From Dimorphilus gyrociliatus (taxonomy: Eukaryota; Annelida; Polychaeta; Dinophilidae): a stretch of DNA of 64,000 nucleotides. Positions 1 through 11,502 of the stretch are shown piece by piece. Positions within the stretch are counted from its first letter, which is position 1. Each line of letters opens with the position of its first letter. Below the pieces are notes generated by a model, which was given only the letters and a program-made list of their open reading frames with translations, was not told the origin of the DNA and made no database searches. Location of the stretch: positions 930,001 through 994,000 of the forward strand of contig CAJFCJ010000018.1 in the NCBI GenBank assembly GCA_904063045.1, written 5' to 3'. The position numbers and the translations under genes were made by a program.

Positions 1-729
1 AACAACATATTGCGTAGAAGTTTTCCAATGATAATGTGTTCACTTGACAATTTATCGTGATATATCAATATTGATTTCATCTTTTAGGTTGTGCCATTTT
101 TATTTCTTAGTCGAACATTTTTTCACGAAAATCCTTTCCAAGGCCTGTTAGATTTAGATATTTATTAACATATATTTGTTTATTTTTCCTTATTTTTGTA
201 TAATGCAGACAAATATTTTCTTGCATTATCTTTAATCTGTGCACAAATGGATGAGATTGAAATTTTCTACACTTTAATTTTGATGGAAGATATTTTTCAC
301 TGATTTGTTATGAGCAATATATTAAATGTTACCTGAATTAAGGATTTGCGGTGTTTTAAATGTACAATTTCACGGTTTGAAAGCCGTGATTTGACTGCTT
401 AAAAAGATGCAATGTATCACTTTGAATTTTTGCAAATTGTAGAAGTGTTTTTTTTTGTATACTTTGAAGTTTGAGATCGAAGTTAACAATGTTTTTAATA
501 AATCATGAAGAATAAGAAATTAGAGTCTCTTGTTTGTTTTGACTTCAGTTTTAGCCTGGATCGTGGTTTATATCTTTAGCTCCAGCAGGCAAAAATACGA
601 ATAATAAGAACCTGATTATTTCTGCTTCGTTTAGGTTCTTTATATTCGTATTCTGAATGGGACTTTTTAAAGTTAAATTAGGTTGGAATGTATTTTTAAA
701 ATTGTCAAAACTAGATTCGACGTTATAGA
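1..729. other. 5' flank, no gene recognised
   Basis: AT-rich sequence upstream of the MAD2L2 model with no open frame of note. It may include the 3' untranslated end of a gene lying outside the window. The one structured element is the inverted repeat at 595-651, listed separately. Confidence 0.4.
595..651. repeat. Imperfect inverted repeat (hairpin)
   Basis: The arm 595-613 pairs with the arm 633-651 at 17 of 19 positions around a loop of about 19 bases. It lies just upstream of the MAD2L2 start. It could be a hairpin RNA, a small element remnant or chance; nothing else in the sequence decides this. Confidence 0.55.
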
Positions 730-1694
730 ATGAATGGTATGTAAAGTATTATATTGCAACTTATCATCTGTATGGATAAAATTTGATATCAATCATGTTT
801 TTTTAAATAAATACTTTTTACGATCATTTTGAATTTTTGTTTTTTTTAATATTTTTTAGGGGAAACTTTACAAAGAACTCCACTAAATTTTAACGATTTT
901 ACTGAAAATATATTGGAAGTATTGGAAGTAATTGTTCACAGTTTGCTCTATACAACAGGAATTTATCCCGATGGCACGTTTAGGGAAAGTAGCAAGTATC
1001 TGATACCTATTCCGGTTAGTTATTTTCTCATCTTTTTTCTCTTTAAAGGTTCATTTGTTTAATTTAAATTTGTTGTAGATTTGCAAGGAAAGGCTTGTGT
1101 TTTCGTATATTCACAATGCTGTGCTTTCTTTAAAGTCGTTATTGAAAGAGCAGTCCATTAGCACCTTTAACTTATTGATAACAGATGGAAATGCTAAAAC
1201 GGTTTGTCAATTTGTCATAGAATTCAATTTTGGGAATAATTTCATTCAAAATTTAAGGTGAGCAGTTGTCAATAGGCCTAAATTTAATACTAAAAATAAT
1301 TTAAATTATTCTTATTAGTGATAGTCAGAAAGATGACCTAGTGGGAGCATTTCGTGCCTTGCTAAGTGTAATTAAATCGTGTAGCATTTTACAAAACATA
1401 AGATCACTGGAAAAGAAATCATGGCTAATAGAAGTTATTGGGAAGAATTCTGATTTAAAAATAGTTACAAATAATTCAGATTTGATGAATTGGAAGAAGA
1501 CTAATATGAATTCGTTATCAACCGACTTTTCAATTATACCATTGAAATCAATATGGTGTGATACTTTTTCAGTAAGTATAATATGCAAATTTTTCAATAT
1601 ATGGATATATACAGTATATATATATATATATACATATTATACTATTATTCAAATAAAATAGATGCAGTGCTTTCTAAAGGAACGTAATTCTTAG
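730..1694 (+). CDS. MAD2L2: MAD2L2/REV7 HORMA-domain protein
   Basis: Exons 730-736, 860-1014, 1079-1257, 1319-1571 and 1662-1694 give 208 aa; the vertebrate protein is about 211 aa. The N-terminal PLNF...VLEVIVHSLLY...YP run and the C-terminal IPLKS followed by MQCFL match the HORMA fold of REV7. This family bridges REV1 and REV3 in translesion polymerase zeta and works in shieldin; it acts in the nucleus. The first exon is only 7 bases (Met-Asn plus one base), chosen because it supplies the few missing N-terminal residues in the right phase before a GTATGT donor. That microexon is the least certain part; the other four exons join in phase. The last donor is GTAAGT at 1572, and the last exon adds just ten residues. 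Confidence 0.85.
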
Positions 1695-2471
1695 CATACA
1701 ACTAAAAAAGAAACTTGTCCCCTCACTATTATCATCTTTTATTACTACTGATTACATATTCTTTGAAAATATCATTCAAACTATTTTATTCGTTTATCTA
1801 TTAATATATAAATATTTTTAATACTCATTTATGTTTTAAAAGCATTGTTTTCATATTAAAATAATATAATAAAAATACTTTAAGTAAACAAGTAATTACA
1901 AGATTAATATCTATATTATTATGCAAAATAGAAATATGATTAATTGATATTATACAAATATTAAAATGAAGGAAGTTCAATATATGAATAGATGACTCAA
2001 TCAACCGTAAAATAATCTATATTCTTTGATATAATTGATCAATAGTTTGATATATTTATATATAAATATGCAATACATGTTATAACAGTTTTATAGATTA
2101 TAAATAGACGAATAGTAGTTTTTTAAATCGATCAATTTTTAACATTCCCTTATATTAAAGGTGGAAAAACCTACGCTAATTTACCCTACAATAAGTTAAT
2201 TTGTACCTACAGTTCTATTTTTAGGTTTTACAAATGATTTAGTCGTAACCTTAGATAATCATTTGTTTGTATCAATAGGGGAAAGTAAAACTAAAACTGT
2301 CACCTGTAAACAATCTCAGGTAACCATTGTTTCGCTATAGACTAATAGTTTTTATGGGCTACTAGCGCCACCTATTTTTCGTCTGCTTGCTTACTCATGT
2401 TATCTCCCCTTTTAAATCATTTCACGAATTGAATAAGATGTTAGAATTCTGTAGAAAAGCTGTTTAGAGGA
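1695..2471. other. Intergenic, AT-rich
   Basis: Low-complexity AT-rich sequence between MAD2L2 and Spire. No coding signal. The last 200 bases, richer in GC, probably hold the Spire promoter and 5' UTR. Confidence 0.5.
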
Positions 2472-5319
2472 ATGGAAAAGAGTTTAGAGGATATACTTTA
2501 TGCTTTTAACGCGCCTTTGAGCGAAGAACAGGCCTGGGCGGTTTGCCACCAGTGTCTAATTTATCTAATTAAGGTAGACAAGAGTTACCGACGTTTTCGG
2601 GGATTAAATTCTGTTATCATTGGTCCAAATGGCAATGTTGTCAGAATTAAAGGAGACGAGGATGGTAGTGAGAAAGAGGTATAATATCCGTTTTCTCCAG
2701 TTATTCAAACTTTGAACCACTCACTATAACTGTAATAAATGCCTATATCTATTGACTTTCAAAAGGTTACGAAATGTCTTGGAGCTTTGGTCTACCAAAC
2801 AATTGATTGGGGTCTTAGCGAAGAGGAATCTAACGAAATTAGTCCAGAATTAACTTTTTTAATAGAGGAATTGATTAGGGGAGATGATAGTTTCGAAAAG
2901 GATGAAGGAATAGATACAGAAGAATCACCTTCCTATTTTTCGTTATCATCAGCATTAAAGGTAAAGTAATGTTTAGTAGCTGTTCTTAATAAACGAAATA
3001 TTTATTATATAGATTTGTAAGGAGAGACATGTAGAAGAACATTATAAAGCTGTATGTAGAGCGATCATAACAGAAGCAAACGAATTATCTGAGTTTTTAG
3101 ATAAGATCTCAAACGAATCCGTTGATGAACTCAATAGAACTGATTGGGCCAAATTATGGATTCAATTAATGAAAGAGCTAAGAATGGGAGTCAAGTTAAA
3201 AAGTATTGAGATTGAGAAACAAAGGAACTGTCATTACGAGCTTACACCATATGAAATTTTAATGGCTGATATCCGAGACAAACGATATCATCTAAACAAA
3301 ATTATGGTAAAATTTAAATATCCAACTGACAAATTTTTGTTAAATATCCCAGCACGTATTTTTCTATTGTACTCAATATTTGTAATGCTTATGTACAGGT
3401 GAACGGCGATATTCCGCAACACGCATCTAAAACCGATGCCAGGTCCGTGATTATGGATTTTATTAGATCTAGGCCTCCTTTAAAGCCAGCTGGCGAGAGA
3501 GTTCTAAAACCAAAAAAATCTCCAAAGTTACTGGTTCGAGAGGAATTAATGCAACAGATAAAAAGAGGAGTATCTCTAAAGACCACTCCATGTTGGTATT
3601 TGTAAATTATTTGTACAATTGAAACTAAATCATAATCATTTTCAGCCTCTAAGTTAGCCATTGTAGCGAAGAAGAATCTAAAGAAAATTGAACCAATTGA
3701 CTTTGTTGATTTTGAAGATTGGGAATCGGAAGATGATTTAGATGAAAATGATTTAGTCGAGGAGAGAGATTGTCAAACTCCAACTATGGATACAGATAAA
3801 TATAATATCGAAGAGGAAATTGAAAAGAAATTAACAACTTTAAGACCAAAGAGGAAATTGGATGAGGAAGAGAATTCCAGACCAAATTCCCTAAATTTGG
3901 AAGATAAAAGAATTGAAAAAGAATGTGCTGGAAAGGACTATGATGAAAAGGAAAATGTTGAAAATTGTCCTTTAGCGGATAATGAGAAGAATAACAATGA
4001 TTTCAGGGAAGAAACACCTAAAAATAACAAAATTAAATTAATAGTTAGTGATGATTTATTACAACCATTGACTCCTTTATCACCCAATGGAGGTAAGAAT
4101 GCTTAATAAATTAAGCCAATAGTATTATATAATATATTTTTAGGGAATATTTCAGAGTCTGAAAGAACTTGCCGAAAGAGAGAACTCAGGAAAAGACATT
4201 CCCTAACAGCTATAAATTTTACCCCAAAATTCAGTGTTAGTTGGTTATTAAAATTGATAAAAAGAAAGCTTTAAACAATAGTTCTATATATAAAGTATAT
4301 ACTGTATATATACAGTATATATATATTGATATATTTCTACAAATTAATATTTCGTACAAAACTAACTTCTCTACTGGCTTTGTATGAAAAAATCGTATAA
4401 ATTCGTATTTACTAAAAAGAATTTAACATATAGGCAAACATATGTAACGCTTTTATTCCTCAGGTTAATAATATTGATTGCTTATCGTTAACGCTCGATG
4501 AACTATCTCATATTCGTCATACCCTCACCAAAGCCGAGTTGGAATATTGTATTTCTAATAATAAACTCTACGATTTACTAAGAAAAGGACAAATCTGTTT
4601 TATTTGTAAGAAGACTAAATTTTCTTTCTTTGGCGATCGGTCAACAAAATGTAAAATCTGCTGTCGTTTAATATGCAACAAATGCTTAAAGCAGGTAAAT
4701 TAAATATCTAGCTTTATCTTTTTATATAAAGTAGTATAACAATCTACAAATAGGTTATGGATTAAAACGCAAAGAGCTTTACTAGAGGCATATAGCGCTT
4801 CTCTTTTAAAACTGATTTCAAATCTCATTCATAGTAGTAAGATATTAGCTTAAACTCTCAAAATTTTATAGGTTAATCTCCCGCTGGAGCACTTTAGTCG
4901 TATTCCCGCCTACACTTTGGGCCCTTCTTCCAGTCTCAGGTATCCAGTAGAGAATCAGTAAGTTTTAAAAAGTTTAACTGATGTTTTTCAATAATTAACA
5001 TCGGAATATTTTTCCTACTTATAAAAGTTATGGATCAGCTCCAAATTCACCAGAACGAGGTCGCAAATTACCTTTTGTGACAGATTTACTTAATCATATT
5101 TCCGCAAAGGTAATACATTATATGTGAAATTCTTAATTATCGATTTAATGTAATTAAAAATTTCTTTACCAGCGTTCTAAAGTACCAATTTGCATAGACT
5201 GCAAAGACTTAGTTTTTCAAATTGTAAAAGCCAGCAGAAACACTCTCTACACAATAGGAAATTCTTCATCCGTCCCTTTCGCAGACCATCATGACGGTGA
5301 CTTAATTGGAACTATCTAA
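2472..5319 (+). CDS. SPIRE: Spire-type actin nucleation factor
   Basis: Ten exons: 2472-2678, 2766-2960, 3013-3306, 3399-3591, 3646-4092, 4144-4235, 4464-4694, 4872-4957, 5028-5109, 5173-5319; 657 aa. The N-terminal KIND domain (about 1-250) carries SEEQAWAVCHQC and TDWAKLWIQLMKELR; in this family it recruits formins. It is followed by WH2-like actin-binding segments: one with VIMDFIRSRPPLKP, a second with ELMQQIKRG. A charged linker then leads to the Spire box (LTLDELSHIR...AELE) and the modified FYVE-type zinc region (CFICKKTKFSFF, CKICCRLICNKCLKQ, CIDCKDLV), which binds membranes. Spire drives actin assembly on vesicles. Only two WH2 motifs are clear, fewer than the usual up to four. The exon 4 donor GTTGGT was chosen because it alone keeps phase. 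Confidence 0.9.
4296..4326. repeat. TATATACTGTATATA-type palindrome in a Spire intron
   Basis: A self-complementary TA-rich tract containing ACTGTATATATACAGT. Similar tracts occur near 1610, 8310, 14120 and 29465, all in introns or gaps. Confidence 0.5.
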
Positions 5320-5681
5320 AGTATCTATTTACATAGAATGTTTTTACTCTATTTTTTTAAAAAAAGTATTTTACTATGAAAGCAAGTGTTTTTTAACGGA
5401 TTTAGATCATTTAAGTATTATTGCTCAATTTTGTGAGATTCATGGCAAAGATATGTAATTACTTTGATTTAGAATTATCATAATAATTTGATATTACTTT
5501 AATATTGGGACATAATAAAATAATATACAAAGTATATTTCCTTCAAATTATTGTATGTTTTGTTAACAATTATTGAAAATATCTAGTCTATTATTAAATC
5601 AACGTCATAAAAATGGCGCTATGTCACCACGGCGATTCCCTAACCTGAGTAAATAGACTTTAGGCAATTTATGACTTAACC
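5320..5681. other. Intergenic between Spire and RAB28
   Basis: About 360 bases of AT-rich sequence with no coding signal. It holds the Spire 3' end and the RAB28 promoter region. An ATG at 5671 is followed at once by an in-frame stop, so RAB28 starts at 5682. Confidence 0.5.
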
Positions 5682-6551
5682 ATGACAGAGAATGAAGACG
5701 AATATACGAGTCGTTTAGTAAAGTTGGTTTTAATAGGAGACGGAACCTCTGGAAAGGTTTTGAGAGTTATCTAGTTATTTCCTGCAGTTTGCTAATTCAA
5801 AAATTTCGCGTAGACTTCTTTAGCTTATCGGTACGTTAACGATACATTCAGCAAACCTTACTCGCAAACACTAGGAATTGATTGTTTATTAAAGAGAACA
5901 ATTTTATCAAGTAATGTTCACGTTACTGCACAAATATGGCATATTGGAGGCCAAAGTATTGGAGGAGGGATGCTTGATAAATACCTTTACAACGCCGATG
6001 GTGTAATTTTAGTATATGACGTTACCAATTTGGAAAGTTTTGAAAATTTAATGGATTGGAAAGAGCAAGTTCTTCAACTTATAAGATTACGTAGCGATGC
6101 AAAATTTCCTCACTTTGTTCTTGTGGGTAACAAAAGTAAGGATTTGATATTCCATAAGAAGTTTATTAAGCTAAGTTTTAACTATTTTTAATTTAGTCGA
6201 TCTCGAACATTTAAGGGTTGTTCGAGGGCAGCGACAAGAAGCGTTTGCAAAGAAACAAGGCATGAGTTCATATTTTGTTTCGGCTAAAACAGGAGAGGGC
6301 GTAAGTTGGTATTTTACCGCGAATGATCTGTCTATAAAATATTTTATTGTTTAAAGGTTACGATGTGTTTTAAGAAAGTTATTGCTGATATTTTAGGCAT
6401 TAAATTGACGGTAAAAGATCATGATTATCAATATACTATAGTTAAAGCAGAAATTGTCAAAGAAAAGAAAAAATGCACAGAAAATTCAACAGTTCAATCA
6501 GTTGCAAGACCAAAATCTCCAGAGAAAAGCTCGTTTTGTGTTGTTCAATAA
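5682..6551 (+). CDS. RAB28: RAB28 small GTPase with altered G3 motif
   Basis: Exons 5682-5756, 5814-6135, 6197-6300, 6357-6551; 231 aa (human about 220). Visible motifs are the P-loop GDGTSGKTS, the G4 motif NKID re-formed across the exon 2/3 junction, the G5 region SAKTGEG, and a prenylation box CVVQ at the C-terminus. The segment IGGQSIGGGMLDKY is diagnostic for RAB28. RAB28 is a divergent Rab linked to cilia and photoreceptor outer-segment turnover in animals. The G3 aspartate of the usual WDxGGQ is a histidine here (residue 68, codon CAT), read directly from the sequence. That residue normally helps hold Mg2+ and sense the gamma-phosphate, so nucleotide cycling may differ. Confidence 0.93.
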
Positions 6552-7029
6552 GTTGTTTTATCCTATATTAGAAAGGGTAGACTTAACCTTGCTAGACTAC
6601 ACTTCAGGCAGATTATAGACTTATTTCTCCAATGATTTTATATATTCCTTATATTGAATAAAGTTAAGTTTTAGTAATCGTTTTATTACTCTATTTTACA
6701 AATATTTATTGAGTCTTCAATAAACTTACAAGAGATATTTGTTATAAATAAATATAAACACTCTTTTCCCGCCTTCTAAATCTTTCAAAGAGATGGAACC
6801 GTATTCCAGTGCGAATTTTATCTAAATTTTTAAGATCAGAATATTTGCAGCAAATCATTGTTGCAAAGAACGCAGAAATTTTCGCAGGGTTTCTATGACG
6901 GATCCATTTTGCTGAATGCTTATTGAAATAAACCGGTGACAGCAAGTGATTGAATATTATGTAAGTTTCCTGTAAGATTTTAACACCTTACAAATCGCTG
7001 GAATATTCAATTTGAAATATTTAGGCAAA
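6552..7029. other. Intergenic between RAB28 and HEATR6
   Basis: About 480 bases. The only open frames are short shadows without splice or motif support. It presumably contains the RAB28 3' UTR and the HEATR6 promoter. Confidence 0.5.
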
Positions 7030-10000
7030 ATGTCTTCGCCTGCCAAATCTCATTATCAGCCGGCACACGATGGACAATTTTCGTTTAAAGATTTATGTGA
7101 TAGAATGTTAAGAATGAAAGTTGATCAAAATGTTTCTACCTATCATTTACATGAGATATTTAACGAAATACTATCTATGAATTATAAAAGTTTTACATTT
7201 CAACGTGTAAATGTAAGTGGATTTTTATTAATACTTTGTTTTGCTATTTCTTTATATCTATATATCACCTTAAATACGGCTATCAGGTTAGATATATGAA
7301 ATGACTATTTGTTAACAAACAAGTAATTTATTTTCAGACCTTAACAAGTTTCATTAACAATGGCATAAAACTAGTGAAACTTAATGAACATCACTTAGTT
7401 AATAAGTTTTGCGAAGCTATTTATAAAGTAGGATGGGATTTGGACGAGGTAACACTTTCTGTCAATATTTTTGGAATAAAAGAATACTCAATTTTTTCCT
7501 CTAATTGCTATTTATAGGTGAAACTTGTAGATTTACAAATTGACCAAGTTATTAATTGGTTTCTAAATGCTATTGAACAATCTCCAAGATGGGTTACAGG
7601 AAAAATATTATTTAGTTTTTCTGTAATCCTAAATAAACAATGTTACGACGCCTCACCAAAAATTTGTGCTGCTTTAATCTCTGAATATGGCTTCCTCACA
7701 ACTTTTTTGTCGATGACCAAAGATATTGAAATGGCAACCGGTGTGGCTGCGTGTCTGAAATCTTTCTTTAGATTTGATGCAGATATGCAGGAAGATATGA
7801 ATATTGACTGCAGAACTATACGTTATGTATTTGCTAAACTTTTACATTGTTTAGCTATTGAGATACCTCGGATGACTTCAGATCAACTAAAGCATCTCCG
7901 AATGGTCACATATACTTTACATCTACTTCAAAGTTTGTACAAATTGGGATACTTTTGGCATAAAGAAGAAGTTTGTCAAATACTTAGAGTGAGAATATAT
8001 TTATTTATATTTGAAGCTTATAGTAATTTTATATTATTGTAGAGATTTTGCGTCCTTAACCCATCTGTGGACTTTAAATATATAGATATCCGAGCCACTA
8101 TAGACAAATTATATTCTTTGAACGATGAAAATTACGTAAAATTACAATCAGTGAGGGCTAAGCGTAGCAAATCTGGTAAAAAGAAGAAAAAACCCGAAAC
8201 AACTCAATTAAAAGCATATAACGTCCAATCAAAAATTAACTGGAATAAATTTTCATACGAGTTTAAGTGAGTTTTATATGAAATTGCATCATTTTTCAAG
8301 TATAATATATATATATATATACTGTATATGTCTTTGTTTTTTAATTACAAAAGATTTCTTTCAAACGAAGAGGAACAAGTGATAAGTGAAGATGCCATGA
8401 GAATCATAAATATACCTATTCCGTCGAAATGTGAATCTGTACACGATGAAGTTAGAATCCTAGCATTGAAAACTTTACCAGTTGCTCTCTCCTATTTGGA
8501 CTTGTCTGAATCTTTTGATTTGGCAGTTTCAATGCTTAGTTTAAATCAAAAGTTTAAGCAGCAAAAAAGTATCCTTGTCTTCTGTTTTGAAGCAACTGAT
8601 TTACATAGCAGAGTTAGAACGGAAGCAATTGAATTTATAACGGCCGTTATTAGGAAATGTAAAGATATATTATCCAATATACACGATAATGTACTGAAAC
8701 CCCTTACAATAACCTGTTCTTCAATGGCACCTAAGGCTTTTGAATTGTTCATAAATATTCATCAGCTTTTAACATACATCATAGCAACAGAAACCAACTG
8801 CAATGTTGTAACAGAAGCGTTAAAAAGTTTTGAAACTCTATTAGAGATTGTACCATATTCAAGAGTTCGTCCAAAGTTATTTTATGATATAATCCAAATG
8901 GCTATGCATTGCCTGAATTGTAATGATATCACTCTAAGAATCGGTGCTTATAAAGTAATAGCAGCTTGTCTAAGCGTTGGCCGAGACAGTAATGGAATAA
9001 ATAAGCATGTTGCTTTCGTTCTCCTGTCGAAAGCTTCTATGCTGTTCAAAGGATCTGTTAAGCCACTTTGTATTGTTGAGCCTACTGTTAACAAAGGTGG
9101 AGCATTATTGATGGTTGATGTTCACGATAGTAGAGAGGATGTAGAAGAGGATGTATTTCATCATGGAAAACTTTATGACTTTTTGATGCAAGGAGAAAGT
9201 GTAATTAATCAAAATGTTCTATACGAGAAAGTCAAACTTGGAAATTGCTGGTTGTTATCTTTAGTATTTCGTATTCTATCTGCAAAATTGTTCGATCTTC
9301 AAGATGTTGCATATACTACGGTTGAGGGTTTCCATGGTTTAGTCGAAAATGAAGAATGGGTGTACAAAGGAAAAAGATTAGTTTCAGTTGTTGAAGTTAT
9401 AGAAGTAATAAGCATATTAAGATGCTTGTTCCGCCATGCATTTGTAGTTCTTGTTCCATACATTGGAGCAATTCACAAATATACTCTTCGACTTTGTTCT
9501 CATCAGGTCATCAGAAGTCTATACAAATGTTCAATTGATAGTTATACTTTTTTGTTTTACAGGACGATTCTTTACGATGTCATGGTCTAAAACTTTGGAC
9601 GGAGTTTGTAACTGCTGAAAGTGTTTTAAACGCGGAAGAAAGCTTATTACCAAAATCTCTAGTCTACATAATGTGGTCTGAAATGATCGAAAAATGCCTT
9701 CTGACATGTATAGCAGCTCAACAATCTTCCGTTGTGACAGCCTCAGCCAATGCTCTTTCCCAAATATCTCAATCTGTGTTTGATCTATTTCGATCGGAAA
9801 AAGGTCCAATTCTTTATTCCATTGTTACATCTGCTGCAAATTCCATTCTGACGTCGAAATCAATTGATGACAATTGCACAGCGGCAGTTTTCAAAACAGC
9901 AGGAACTTTTGCAAAATTTCAATGTACAAGACAAGAATATGGTTTTATAGATGATGTTGTTCGCTTAGTTGCGAATATTGTGGGTCGTCATTCGAAGAAG

Positions 10001-11129
10001 AACGACGAATTAAAAATGGTTATGCAGCGTTGCGCATGGTTATTATCAAATGTTCTTGGTCAAATATCTTCAACGCCATATAAAGATGTAGCTGTTGAAT
10101 TTGAATCATCTTTCTTTTCTCGTGTATTGAGTATCGTTATTGTAATGTGTTCATCAGTTGACGAAAAGGTTTGCTCGAATGCTGCTAGAAGTCTGTCTTA
10201 TTTTATTAAGTTAATACCGCAAAATTGGCACAACGAAAAAGTAGGAAACAGATATTTATATATTAATATTTGTTGTTAAATGAATAATTGTATTTTCTCT
10301 TTATTGATAGAAAGTGGACGAAGTGAATGATCTCTTTGGCAAAGGGATGGAAAAAGTTAATAGGGAAGAGAATCTACGCCAAGCGGTAAACTATCTCATA
10401 AGTTTCTCGAAGAAGAAGGCTTTAAAGATTGTTTGGAATGCTACGTTGGCTCTCGGATTAGTTTTAAAATATTCTCCTTTACCGTTAGGTGCTCTAAAAA
10501 ATGAGATAATCGTACAACTAGTGAAGTTAGTTGCGTGTCATACAAACTATAAGGTTCGAATGCATGCTTGCTCAGCCTTAAGGTATATACCATCAATAGA
10601 ATATATGGAGGAGATTTTCAACGAAGTCGTCCTCAAGGCTTTTGAGGGAGTGGAGATTTTAGCTGCTGAAGCGCCGTATGAAAAGTATTCGGATCACTTG
10701 AAAACAGAATTGACTCGTACCATTTTACATTTCCTTGCTTTATGCTCCATGAAAGAATTAGTGTCTCTATTTGATAAATTAGATGAGAATAGATTAGAGT
10801 TAATGAGAAACTTTCTTGCTCCTCGATGGGCTGAGTTTAGAAAAGATTTAGTAATCTTTAAAATTAGAACGGGATCAAAAGCTATCGAAACCGAAGCTGA
10901 AGTAAAACATTATCAAAATGCTATTAAAGTCCCCGAAGCTACTGAAGAATGGCAAACTACCGAAGGTAAAATAGAATTAAGAGTCGAAGACACTTTGGCT
11001 GACCTACACGGAGCCGGCATGGAAAAATTAAGTAATGAGCCACCTACTACAAGAATTTTATATGAACTGTTCTATCATTCTGTTTTGAAAAAAGTTGTAA
11101 CCAGTCAATTCATGCCAATTTATGATTAA
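7030..11129 (+). CDS. HEATR6: HEATR6-like HEAT-repeat protein
   Basis: Exons 7030-7212, 7338-7448, 7518-7988, 8043-8266, 8354-9506, 9563-10240, 10311-11129; 1212 aa, close to human HEATR6 (about 1180). The start is the ATG at 7030; an upstream in-frame TTG at 7012 is not needed. Residues 1-350 form the conserved N-terminal region, followed by a lysine-rich patch (SKSGKKKKKPE) encoded at the end of exon 4. Long helical repeats in exons 5-7 include ILALKTLPVALSYL and HACSALRYIPS. HEATR6 has no settled biochemical role; the alpha-solenoid suggests a scaffold. Exon 5 ends at CAG with a GTCATC donor, kept because the next exon rejoins in frame. Assignment rests on overall architecture and length. 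Confidence 0.8.
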
Positions 11130-11502
11130 TGGGCTACAATGACTATGTATTTTGTATCTTTCTATCATTAAATTAGTCAGATATCTATTAAAAGAAACAA
11201 AAAATATAACAACTAGATCATTAAAGCGGTAGTGGTCATATCTATAAAAGGTTTATTATCTCACTTAAAGATAGACTTAGTTTCCAAAATTAACTTTTTG
11301 TTGTTAACGCCATCTGTCTATCTCCATAAACCGGATATCGTTTGACCCCATCTTCCGGCTTACCGGTGAAGCGCACGTAAGAAAGTCAGAATGTCGTCAG
11401 TTTAAGTTGGTTGAAGCGTGAAATAACTCTGAGAAAAAATTATTATTATTAGCTAATCAGGCCATTCGAGGATAGTAACTCAGACGACAAGCTGATAAAA
11501 AG
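11130..11502. other. Intergenic / promoter region of the SDR gene
   Basis: AT-rich 3' flank of HEATR6, then a GC-richer stretch (about 11300-11420) likely to be the promoter and 5' UTR of the next gene. No coding signal. Confidence 0.4.
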
